This document shows, in pieces, positions 1-9,100 of a stretch of DNA of 64,000 nucleotides. Origin of the DNA: Sediminicola sp963974715. GTDB taxonomy: Bacteria; Bacteroidota; Bacteroidia; Flavobacteriales; Flavobacteriaceae. The notes beneath the pieces were generated by a model. It was given only the letters and a program-made list of their open reading frames with translations. It was not told the origin of the DNA and ran no database searches. Positions within the stretch are counted from its first letter, which is position 1. Every line of letters begins with the position of its first letter. The position numbers were made by a program, and so were the translations under genes. The stretch is from NCBI GenBank assembly GCA_963974715.1, contig CAXBDK010000001.1, forward strand, positions 62,001 to 126,000, read 5' to 3'.

Positions 1-66
1 AACTTTATCGGGATAGTCATGGCAGTAAGGGCCTAAAAGATGGTAGGGAAAAAACCCATCCACAAA

Positions 67-2196
67 TTATTCGATCCATACAAACTGGGTAAATGCCCCA
101 TTGGCCGCCACATCCCATACTTCCAAACGGACCCATTTTTTACCTTGGAGGTCTACGTTAAAGACAAATTCCTTTTCCCCGAAGGCTTCCGTATCCTTTA
201 AGTCCATCCGTTGACGGTACACTTCCTTTCCATCCCCGGAAACGATTTCCACGAAATTTAAGGGAAATGTCCAATGTATCCCCACTTTAACTTCTGACTT
301 TCCCCTGCCGTTCAAGGCCACCGTTTCTCCCGATCCTTTACCGTTTACCGTATACTTAGGCAGTAATACCTCGCCGGTGGTCACAAAAAACTTCCCCTTT
401 TCCATGGCATCCAAAACAGGCTGCCAACCATCCTTGAATTTTGGAAGTTCCTCCATTTGAAGGTAATTGATGTTCATATTGGCGTACAGCTCGTATCCCG
501 GTTCCAATTTAAACAGGTCGGCCTCGCCGATCACGTATTTCTTCTGGCCCCAATTGGCCATATCGTCCATAACATCCAGGACCCTTTTGCCCAAGCGCTC
601 TTGGGAGAGGTCGGCGGGCATGGATTTCCAGGCAGCTCCCAAAAACCGGTCCGACCTAAAAAACGCTTCGTCCTTATATTGGTCCGGAAACCCTGTGGAA
701 CCTTTTATTCTGGCATGGGCGGTCCACGCCAGTCCGTTTTCCAGTTCCAAAAGTTTCAACATTTCCTCCTTATTTCCCACCCGATAGACCTTCCCATAGG
801 TAGGATCGGTTTCCACAAAGGGATCATCTTCCTCCCTGGACATGATCCAATGTACGGGCTTTGGGAAAAGATTCATCCAATGCCCTCCAAAATGGCTGTT
901 GGGCTCTTCCCCGGGCAACATGAGAAAATCGCCCCCGGAGAGCCTTTCGCATTCCTCGAACATTTTTTGGAATTCCTCCAGTCGCCTAGGGCCCTCATCC
1001 CATGGGTTTCCCGCCAGGTGGAACTCTCCCAGATGCATTATGTTGACACCCGTATTCCGAAGCGCCTTAACGTGTCCGGGAATTTCGGGCAAGGGTTTAT
1101 GGGTGAGCACATCCGCGATATGCTCCGTATGGAAATGGCTCGCCATGGTATAATGACCGGGCAGTGGCCTATAAAAATCGGCATTTGTAAACCGCTTTAC
1201 TTCTTGAAGGGCCTTACCATCCTTTTCCTCACTTAGTACCACAAAGAAATTAAGACGTTGCTCGGTACCGGGAGGGGCATTGAACCAGGGTACATGCCTG
1301 CGGTCGCCCAATAGGTCCTGACGTATCCCTATACCAAATTCGGGCAACATTTCCCTATAGTTGCGGCCGTACCAAGTGTACTTGAGGTTATAGGCATTGT
1401 CCAAAGGATAGAAGTATTGGTGGGGCGGGGGAAAGACAGCCAAGCTGCCCGTGGTGGTCTCGCCAATTATGGTCCTGTATTTTACGGCCACATTTTTACT
1501 GTCGGTCCGTTCGATATTGGTGGCACTTTCCAAATACCCTTCCGGATCTGCCCAAAAAATTTCTTCCCATTCCGTTTTGCTCCCCGTTAAGCCAGCGTCG
1601 TAAATAATGGCCTTGGCATCCTCTTGGGTGGACACCACGGCGGCCATATTCAACAAGGGGCTCCCATTGAACAAGGTCAGTTCCAAGGTTCCCTTAAAAT
1701 TGCCCGCTTTTACGTCCCCCATCACGATTCGGGTCCTGGACCCTTCGCTCAGCACCTTTACTTGGCGAATATCCCTTACAACGGTGTGGGCCTTATAGGG
1801 GCGGTATGCGGTAACATCGAAAAAAATGTTCCATCCCCCGCGTTTTTCCAGGTCCCGTATTCCTTCGGTAAGGATAAATTGGGGGTCAAGACCGGTGGCG
1901 ATCTCTTTCCAAAGTCCCTTCTTTTGCAATTGTATACTTTTAAAAAGCGGGTTCCCCGCTGTAAGATCTATGAAAAGCTTTCCCGTTGCATCGGTTCCGG
2001 TCGGCCAACCGATCTCCAGTACATTGCTCTGCACTGTTGCGGTTGTTGGTCCCCTTCTGTTATGGTCACTGAGATCAACAGGTACTTGGGCCTGAAGGGA
2101 AATGGCAAGCAGTAGAAAAATATGCGGTACCATCGTCCTTAAAAGGCCCGTTTTTAACGTCTTAGAGCTATGGGAAATGGAAATTGTTTTTTTCAT
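67..2196 (-). CDS. Secreted PHP/CehA-like metallohydrolase
   Basis: I chose the start at 2196 (MKKTISISHS), because the longer frame opening at 2238 would put 14 residues before a normal signal peptide; hydrophobic residues and an AxA-like LQAQ cleavage site follow. The N-terminal half is beta-rich and unassigned. The second half carries the motif HFHTEH near residue 356 and later acidic/His residues (LGEFHL, WTAHAR), as in PHP-domain phosphoesterases of the CehA/McbA type. Length is about 709 residues. The protein is probably periplasmic or exported. The substrate cannot be told from sequence. It is divergent from the dehydrogenase gene starting at 2361. The PHP assignment is by motif only. 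Confidence 0.7.
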   Translation of the reverse strand: MKKTISISHSSKTLKTGLLRTMVPHIFLLLAISLQAQVPVDLSDHNRRGPTTATVQSNVLEIGWPTGTDATGKLFIDLTAGNPLFKSIQLQKKGLWKEIATGLDPQFILTEGIRDLEKRGGWNIFFDVTAYRPYKAHTVVRDIRQVKVLSEGSRTRIVMGDVKAGNFKGTLELTLFNGSPLLNMAAVVSTQEDAKAIIYDAGLTGSKTEWEEIFWADPEGYLESATNIERTDSKNVAVKYRTIIGETTTGSLAVFPPPHQYFYPLDNAYNLKYTWYGRNYREMLPEFGIGIRQDLLGDRRHVPWFNAPPGTEQRLNFFVVLSEEKDGKALQEVKRFTNADFYRPLPGHYTMASHFHTEHIADVLTHKPLPEIPGHVKALRNTGVNIMHLGEFHLAGNPWDEGPRRLEEFQKMFEECERLSGGDFLMLPGEEPNSHFGGHWMNLFPKPVHWIMSREEDDPFVETDPTYGKVYRVGNKEEMLKLLELENGLAWTAHARIKGSTGFPDQYKDEAFFRSDRFLGAAWKSMPADLSQERLGKRVLDVMDDMANWGQKKYVIGEADLFKLEPGYELYANMNINYLQMEELPKFKDGWQPVLDAMEKGKFFVTTGEVLLPKYTVNGKGSGETVALNGRGKSEVKVGIHWTFPLNFVEIVSGDGKEVYRQRMDLKDTEAFGEKEFVFNVDLQGKKWVRLEVWDVAANGAFTQFVWIE

Positions 2197-2305
2197 GGGA
2201 GTCTGTCTGTGGGAATACCATGGCCGCAATATATGCAATCATGTCAAAAATCCAAGGGTGAATTGGTATTTTAGCCCATTAATGATAAATCGATTTAGGG
2301 AGCAA

Positions 2306-2336
2306 TTGCAGAAGTGTGTACATGGACGTATCTTTG
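2306..2336 (+). promoter_or_regulatory. Bacteroidota-type promoter for the 2-hydroxyacid dehydrogenase
   Basis: A TTG at 2306-2308 is followed after 20 bases by TAtcTTTG at 2329-2336. This matches the Bacteroidota -33 TTG / -7 TAnnTTTG promoter. It lies 24 bases before the ATG at 2361. Confidence 0.6.
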
Positions 2337-2360
2337 TATTTCACCGATGTACCTTAACAT

Positions 2361-3344
2361 ATGGCCATAAAGAAAGTACTGGTTACCCGAAAAATACCCA
2401 AAAACGGCATTGACCTTTTAAGGGATGCCGGATTTGAGGTTACCCTTTGGGAAAAGGAATTTCCCATGGAGCCTGAGGAACTGATAACCACCGCCAAAGA
2501 GCACCATGCCCTTTTGTGTTCCAGTTGGGACAAGTTGGATGCCCGATTCTTCAGGGAGGCTTCACACTTGGATATTGTTTCACAATTTGCCGTAGGGTAC
2601 GATAATATCTCCATTTCGGAGGCCACCAAACACCATATCGCCGTTGCCAATGCCCCAGGGGTATTGAGCAATGCCACGGCCGATATTGCTTTTGGACTGA
2701 TGATCGCGGTATCCCGGAACATGTTCCAGAACCATAAAATTATCGGCAGTGACAAATGGAAGCACAATGACCTCACCGCTAATTTGGGAATTGAACTGAA
2801 CGATAAAACAGTGGGCATATTTGGTCTGGGCCAGATAGGCCATTTGATGGCGAAAAAATGTGTGGGAGCCTATAACATGAAGGTGATTTACCATAATAGA
2901 AGTAGAAATGTACAAGCGGAACGGGAATTGGGCGCCAAGTATGTGGAGTTTGGGGAACTGCTTTCGCAAAGTGATGTGATCAGCGTTCACAGCAACCTGA
3001 GCCCGGAAACCGCCAATACGTTCGACAAACGTGCTTTTGGACAAATGAGGTCCCAAGCGATCTTTATCAATACTGCACGGGGGCCGATCCATAATGAAAA
3101 GGACCTCATCGTCGCCTTGGAGGATGGTACCATATGGGGCGCCGGTCTGGATGTAACAGATCCCGAGCCCATGAATGCCGACAACCCCTTATTGGGGATG
3201 CCCAATGTGTGCGTGTTGCCGCATATTGGGTCCGCCACGGTAACCGCCAGGTTGGGCATGAGCGAGGTAGCCGCAAGGAACATTCTTCAGTTTTATGGGG
3301 AAATGCCCGTTGAAAACCTGTTGAACAGGGAAGTGATGTCCTAA
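2361..3344 (+). CDS. 2-hydroxyacid (glyoxylate/D-glycerate type) dehydrogenase
   Basis: This 327-residue protein is an NAD(P)-dependent D-isomer-specific 2-hydroxyacid dehydrogenase. The Rossmann motif GLGQIG lies near residue 152. The catalytic Arg240 (NTARGP), Glu269 (DVTDPEP) and His288 (LPHIGSAT) are all present, and the length is normal for the family. The DVTDPEP form resembles glyoxylate/hydroxypyruvate reductases more than phosphoglycerate dehydrogenases. The likely reaction is reversible reduction of glyoxylate or hydroxypyruvate in the cytoplasm. It is a single gene with its own promoter and is convergent with the CDF transporter gene. The exact substrate is inferred. Confidence 0.88.
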   Translation: MAIKKVLVTRKIPKNGIDLLRDAGFEVTLWEKEFPMEPEELITTAKEHHALLCSSWDKLDARFFREASHLDIVSQFAVGYDNISISEATKHHIAVANAPGVLSNATADIAFGLMIAVSRNMFQNHKIIGSDKWKHNDLTANLGIELNDKTVGIFGLGQIGHLMAKKCVGAYNMKVIYHNRSRNVQAERELGAKYVEFGELLSQSDVISVHSNLSPETANTFDKRAFGQMRSQAIFINTARGPIHNEKDLIVALEDGTIWGAGLDVTDPEPMNADNPLLGMPNVCVLPHIGSATVTARLGMSEVAARNILQFYGEMPVENLLNREVMS

Positions 3345-3370
3345 TCGATCCTTGCCGGTCATAGGCATTT

Positions 3371-4252
3371 TTAATCCCCGTTCAGGGAACAGGTTTCATC
3401 ATCCAGTTCTGTTTCAATGGTGTAATGATCAAAGTTATATTCCCTTAAAATCTTCTTGACCTCCTCTTTGGTCTTGGTAATTTCACTGAACTCGCTAATA
3501 TCCTTCAATTTAAGGTGGGAAGTGAAGACATGGTGTTCCCCTTCCAAAGACCAAAGGTGCGTGTGGTGCATGGAGGCAATATGGGCCACTTTCATGATTT
3601 TCGACTTTATGTCCTCCAAGCTGATATCCTTTGGAACACCCTGTAGAAACAGGAACAGGGTGTCCTTCAACCGTTTGGTGACGTTGTACAGGATATACAG
3701 GGTTATCAACAAGGATAGTGCAGGGTCCAGATAATGGATATCCTTAAAGTACAATACGATGGCAACGATCAGGACGGCCACCCAACCCAGGACATCTTCC
3801 AGAAGATGCCAGGACACCACTTTTTCGTTCATGGATTTTCCTCCGCTAAGCTTGTAAGCAGCATATCCGTTGACCGCCACGCCAATGACAGCAAAAAGCA
3901 TCATCCCCTTTGCATCCGAATGTTGTGGCTCTAAAATCCTGCCCACGGCCTCATAGATGACATACACGGAACCTGCGATAAGTACCAGACTATTGATGAG
4001 TGCGCCCAAAAGGGAGAACCTTCGGTAACCAAAGGAAAACTTTGCGTCGGACCTTTGCCCCGATTTCCTGTCCAGATACCATGCGGTTCCCAAGGAAAGG
4101 CTATCGCCCAGATCGTGCACGGCATCGGATATTATGGCGATGCTATTTACATATAATCCGCCAATGAATTCCAAAATCGTAAATCCAAGGTTCAGAAAGA
4201 ATGCCAGTTTCAGGTTTTTACCTGATCGATGGTGGTGGTGATCGTGTCCCAT
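3371..4252 (-). CDS. Cation diffusion facilitator (CzcD-like) metal exporter
   Basis: This 293-residue inner-membrane protein starts with the His-rich sequence MGHDHHHHRSGK and has about six hydrophobic segments. The metal-site pattern HDLGD lies in TM2 near residues 45-50, and HLLEDVLGW lies in TM5. A cytoplasmic C-terminal domain with HHTHLWSLEG follows. This is the CDF family, which exchanges protons for Zn2+, Co2+ or Cd2+. It is the last gene of the minus-strand operon that begins at 10874, 250 bp downstream of the Fur-family gene, so it probably supplies cytoplasmic export alongside the RND pump. Confidence 0.9.
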   Translation of the reverse strand: MGHDHHHHRSGKNLKLAFFLNLGFTILEFIGGLYVNSIAIISDAVHDLGDSLSLGTAWYLDRKSGQRSDAKFSFGYRRFSLLGALINSLVLIAGSVYVIYEAVGRILEPQHSDAKGMMLFAVIGVAVNGYAAYKLSGGKSMNEKVVSWHLLEDVLGWVAVLIVAIVLYFKDIHYLDPALSLLITLYILYNVTKRLKDTLFLFLQGVPKDISLEDIKSKIMKVAHIASMHHTHLWSLEGEHHVFTSHLKLKDISEFSEITKTKEEVKKILREYNFDHYTIETELDDETCSLNGD

Positions 4253-4502
4253 TTATCTTAGGATTTTAGGGGTTTCTGCAATATCAAGGGCAAAAATGAT
4301 GTTGGAGTGTAGCATATATCCGAAAAATTTGACAGCTTTTTTTCGGGAAAGGTGCCTGTCCCCACTTGCTTTTTTTGAAGCTTTCCATGAGCGACGCTTT
4401 CCATGTCCTTGTATTTACACCTGATGAACAATAGTGTCATTATCCCTATAATTTTCATACAGCTATGAATATAAACATTGTTTCGGTGCAATGAAAGTGC
4501 AT

Positions 4503-4919
4503 TTAACGGCCACTACATTTCTCGCAAATGCCTTTTAATACCAGATTGGCATTCTCCGTTATATAGCCCTCCGGCAGATTGATATGTGGTATCTTATGCT
4601 CCGTTAGACAGATCGTTTCTTGACAGTTGCTACAATGGAAATGAAGGTGTAGGTCCTGTTCCACACTACAGTTGCACCCTGCCTCGCAAAGTGCAAATTT
4701 TGAAATACCCGTTCCATCGTCTATTTGGTGTACGATGCCTTTTTCCTCAAATGTTTTTAGGGTCCGGTATAGGGTTGTCCTGTCCGCCCTTGCAAAAGCT
4801 CCCTCAATATCGGTCAAGGCCACGGCGGTTTCCGTTTGTGCCATAAACTTATAGATCAGGATACGCATCGCTGTAGGACGCACTTTTCTATCTTCCAGCA
4901 ATTTTTCTATTTCGCCCAT
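4503..4919 (-). CDS. Fur-family metal-responsive regulator
   Basis: This 138-residue protein has an N-terminal winged helix (RPTAMRILIYKFM...DRTTLYRTLKTFEEKGIV) and a C-terminal metal and dimerisation domain. The metal-binding residues are HLHFHCSNCQ and a terminal CEKC, which give the two Cys pairs typical of a structural Zn site. It lies 4 bp downstream of the adaptor gene, inside the efflux operon. The inference is that it represses the operon until metal binds, or acts as a Zur/Fur-like sensor. Which metal it senses is not visible in the sequence. Confidence 0.88.
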   Translation of the reverse strand: MGEIEKLLEDRKVRPTAMRILIYKFMAQTETAVALTDIEGAFARADRTTLYRTLKTFEEKGIVHQIDDGTGISKFALCEAGCNCSVEQDLHLHFHCSNCQETICLTEHKIPHINLPEGYITENANLVLKGICEKCSGR

Positions 4920-4923
4920 GTTA

Positions 4924-6123
4924 TCAGTGATCGTGTTCCGCTTCGCCCTTTTTCATTTCGGCCATTAGATAGTATGCGTTATTGAAGGCAAATTTTTGAT
5001 TTGTTTGCCCGGGTTCCACAAGGTTGATGGCTACCCAATACCCATCTTTTGTACCTGTAGTGATTTCCAAGGGCCTAAAACTCCAATCACCACCTTCTTT
5101 TTCTGCCGTAAAAACAAATGATCTTCCACCATCTTGGGCAATTGCGCTTTCTGGTATGGCCAGTGTTTTCGTTTTTTCGACCTCTATTCGGCCCTGAATG
5201 TACATTCCAGGAATTAGGTTGCCCTCTTTATTCTCAATTTCAGCATGTACGTGCACCGCTTTTGGGCCTTCTTCAAAGCTCTTGCTTACCGAATAAATTT
5301 CAGCGCTCATTTCATTGCCAGGGATGGATTGCACCTGAAAGCGTACTTTTTGCCCTTCCCTTACTTTGTTTACATCCTTTTCAAAGACCATCAGATCGGC
5401 ATGCACGTGATGGGTGTTCACAATTTCAAAAAGATCGGTCTGGGGTTCCACATATTGCCCTGTCCTTACTTGCACCTTCTGCACAAAACCTTCAATGGGA
5501 CTGAGCAGGGCTACCCGTTGATAAATGGTACCGTTACGAACGCCGGACGTATTGATGTTAAACTGCCTCAACTGCGCTTCAAGTCCACTGGCCATCGCCT
5601 TGGCTACCTTATAATCGGCCTCGGCCTTTTGAAAGGCCATTCCAGAACCCACACCGGCTTCATAAAGCTTTTTTTGACGTTCGTATTCCTTTTTTAAGAA
5701 CTGCTCCGTGCTATGGGCATTTAGGTAATCGGTCTGCTTTTGGATGATATTGGGGTGCGATAGATAGGCCACCACCTGGTTCTTGAGCACCTTATCCCCC
5801 TCAATGACCTCAATGGATACCACATTGGCACCTATTATGGAGGTGATGGTCGCCTCGTTCTGTGGGGGTACCTCCAAACGCCCATTTGCTTCTACATACC
5901 CGCTCATATTTCGTTGGGCAAGCGTGTCCACCTTCATTTGCAGGGCATCGTATTGCCGGGCGGTGAACATCACCTCCGCACTGCCACTGCCTTTTTTCAG
6001 TAAACCGGTTTCCGCATCCTCGTCGTTCGGCCCTTTCGTACCCTTTACGGAATCCCCGCAACCCAAAAGGCCCGAGAGTAATACCATGTACCCTAAAAGG
6101 GTGTGTTTTGATATATATTTCAT
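4924..6123 (-). CDS. RND efflux periplasmic adaptor (CzcB/CusB-like)
   Basis: This 399-residue membrane-fusion protein has a lipoprotein-like N-terminus (LLSGLLGCGDS, lipid Cys near residue 22). It has a barrel-sandwich (lipoyl) half-motif (IEVIEGDKVLKNQVVAYLSH), a long alpha-hairpin rich in K, E and Q, and a second half-motif (LLSPIEGFVQKVQVRTGQYV). The C-terminus is EHDH, a possible metal-binding tail. It bridges the inner-membrane RND pump and the outer-membrane channel. It is 2 bp downstream of the RND gene and 4 bp upstream of the Fur gene, so the three are surely co-transcribed. Confidence 0.92.
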   Translation of the reverse strand: MKYISKHTLLGYMVLLSGLLGCGDSVKGTKGPNDEDAETGLLKKGSGSAEVMFTARQYDALQMKVDTLAQRNMSGYVEANGRLEVPPQNEATITSIIGANVVSIEVIEGDKVLKNQVVAYLSHPNIIQKQTDYLNAHSTEQFLKKEYERQKKLYEAGVGSGMAFQKAEADYKVAKAMASGLEAQLRQFNINTSGVRNGTIYQRVALLSPIEGFVQKVQVRTGQYVEPQTDLFEIVNTHHVHADLMVFEKDVNKVREGQKVRFQVQSIPGNEMSAEIYSVSKSFEEGPKAVHVHAEIENKEGNLIPGMYIQGRIEVEKTKTLAIPESAIAQDGGRSFVFTAEKEGGDWSFRPLEITTGTKDGYWVAINLVEPGQTNQKFAFNNAYYLMAEMKKGEAEHDH

Positions 6124-6125
6124 CT

Positions 6126-9100
6126 TTATAAATTGGTATAATATTGAAGTTTGAATACGGATTTCAAATAATTGTCAAGTGTTTCCAAGGCGTCCATTTC
6201 GGTCTTTATCGCATCCCCGATCATTTGTGTAAAGGCGGCATAATCCACGGCACCTTCGGTGTAGGCGTACAATGCGCCAGTGCGCTGTTCCTTTGCAAGG
6301 GGCAGTGCTTTCCCATGGTAGAAACGCCATGATGTCAACCACTTTTGATAGGCCTGCAAAGCCTGTCCATATTCCGACAGGAGATGTTGTCGTTTAAAGT
6401 CGGCATTGGTCGCGGCAATTTCCATTTCCAGTTTTGCCGCCTTCCTACGTCCGCGTTCAGGACCCGAAAACAAGGGTACGGAAACACCTGCCTGGTAACT
6501 TTGGAAGCCGCTGTTACCATTGATCTGTTGAAGTCCGCCCTGAATGCTGAACTTGGGCAGTAAATCGGCATTTGCCGCATTGAAGTCAGCTTCGGATTCA
6601 GCAATCTTATTCTCTGATAGCCTAAATTCCGGATGTTGCCGTATCTGAAAATCGGTCTCCAAAACGGTAAGCTTAGGTTCGTGCAGTTCATCAGGGACGG
6701 TATATATTGTTTTGGAAGCCAACCACAGGTTAAGTTGTTGCAATGAGATCGAATAATCGCTTTCTGCCTTTATCAATTCGTTCCCAATCTGCAGGGCCTG
6801 GTTTTTTGCCGAAGTAAATTCCAATCGGGATATGGCCTCCACCTCCAAGTTGAGTTCAATTGCGGTCAAGAATTTCCCATAAATGGAATCCAGTTCCTTA
6901 TAGAGCACTAATTTCCGTTTTGCCAAAAACGTTTCTGACCACGCTTTTTTCACTTCCTGCTCCACTTGAAGTTCGGACAGGTCAAGGTTTGCTTCTGCCA
7001 GTTGAACACGCTGTTGTTGCAGTCGCTTTTTTGGGCCGATACCGAATAGGTCGATATTCTGCTGGCCCACCCCGATCGTGGTATAGATACCTTGATCCCC
7101 ATTTATTTCCTCCCCTCCGGTAAACACTTGGGTATTGCCAAAATCGTACGCATTGGTTTTTAAGGCGGTCTGTTTCTCTATTTTCAGACGATCTGCCTTG
7201 AGCAAGGGATAATGCTCCTTGGAAATGGCGACGGCCTGTTCCAAAGAAACCATTGGTAAGGAATCCGTGGGAAGTTGTTGGGCCTGCATACCGGTGGCGA
7301 ACAATATACAAAGGACCGTAGTTGCCTTAACCCATTTTGTATTGTCCCTGACCCGTGCGGAACGGCGTTCCACCCATTGGTAGAAGATGGGAAGGATGAA
7401 CAGGGTAAGCAAGGTGGACGTAATGAGCCCCCCAATGACCACAGTGGCCAAGGGTCTCTGTACCTCCGCACCTGGGGAGGATGAAATAGCCATGGGAAGG
7501 AACCCTAAAATATCGGTAAGTGCGGTCAACATAATGGGACGTATACGTCTTTTTGTACCCTTAACGATCCGTTCTTTCAGATCGGTCACGCCCTCTTCCT
7601 TTAACTCGTTAAGGCCACTGATCATCACCAGACTGTTCAGCACTGCCACGCCGAACAATACGATGAACCCTACACCTGCCGAAATACTGAACGGCATATC
7701 GCGCGACCAAAGGGCAAAAACGCCACCAATGGTCGCCATCGGAATGGCGAGGTAGATCATTATGGTCTGCGGAACGGATTTGAGCGCAAAATAAATTAGG
7801 ATAAAGATGAGCAACAAGGCGATGGGAACCACTGTCCGTAAGCGCATACTGGCCCTTTCCAGATTTTCAAAGGCACCCCCATAGCGGATGTAGTATCCGG
7901 CAGGCAGTTCAAAATTTGTCCCTAGTTTTCCCTTAATATCTTCCACGACCGATTTTACATCACGATCTCTGATATTAATGCCCACATAGGTCCTTCGATT
8001 GGTATTGTCCCGACCGATCTGCATGGGTCCGGTTTCGTAACTGATATCGGCAATCTCACGCAAGGGAATTTGGGACCCATTTGGAAGCGTTATAAAAAGA
8101 TTCTTTATATCGTTGATGTCCTTTCTACTTTCCTCCCGTAACCGCAGGACCAGACCGAAGCGTTTCTCGCCCTCGAAAATCACGCCCGCCTGTCCCCCGG
8201 CAAAGGCGGCCTGGACCACCCCATTGAGTTGGTCGATCTGCAGACCGTACTGTGCCACTTTATGGCGATCATAGTGGATCGTAATTTGTGGAAGTCCTTC
8301 CGTGGCTTCCACCTTCATATCGGCAACCCCTGGTACGGAAGCAATGATTTTGCCCATTTCCTCTGCTTTGCTTGCCAAAATGTCCAGATCTTCCCCGAAC
8401 AATTTAATGGCCACATCTTCACGGACCCCAGTAAGCAATTCGTTGAAGCGCATTTCTATGGGCTGTGTAAATTCATAATTTACACCGGGTACGATGCTGA
8501 TGGCCTCTTTCATCTTCATGACCATTTCTTCCTTGGAGCGTGCGGACACCCATTCATCTTTTGGTCCAAGGATAACGAACACATCGGCTATGTCCATTGG
8601 CATCGGGTCGGTGGGGACATCGGCCACCCCGATACGGCTGATGATCGTTTCCACCTCGGGAAATTCCGCCTTTACGATACTTTCTATTTTGGTAGTGGTC
8701 CCTATAGTTTCCGAAAGGGAGCTCCCAGGTTTCAGTATGGCGTGGAATGCTATATCCCCCTCGTCCAGTTGCGGAATGAATTCCCCGCCCATTTGTGCAA
8801 AGACCACTACCGCGATTGCAAATAGGCCAATGGCCGTACCAATTATGGGTTTACCCTTATTTAAGGATTTTGTCAATAGGGGTTCGTACCTCCTTTCTAT
8901 CCAGAACACGAATTTATCGCCCCAGGAATTTTTATTGTTTTTAGGGGCTCTTAGAAACAATGCGCAGATCATGGGTACATAGGTCAGGCATAATAACATG
9001 GCGCCGATCATCGCAAAAATGAACGTCAGTGCCATTGGCCGGAACATTTTTCCCTCTACCCCTTCCAGCGCAAGGATGGGGAGAAAAACGATCAGGATGA

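Noticed and set aside
4258..4491. Minus-strand 77-aa frame between the CDF and Fur genes
   Set aside because: No domain, odd composition and AT-rich non-coding look; most likely leader or spacer in the efflux operon.
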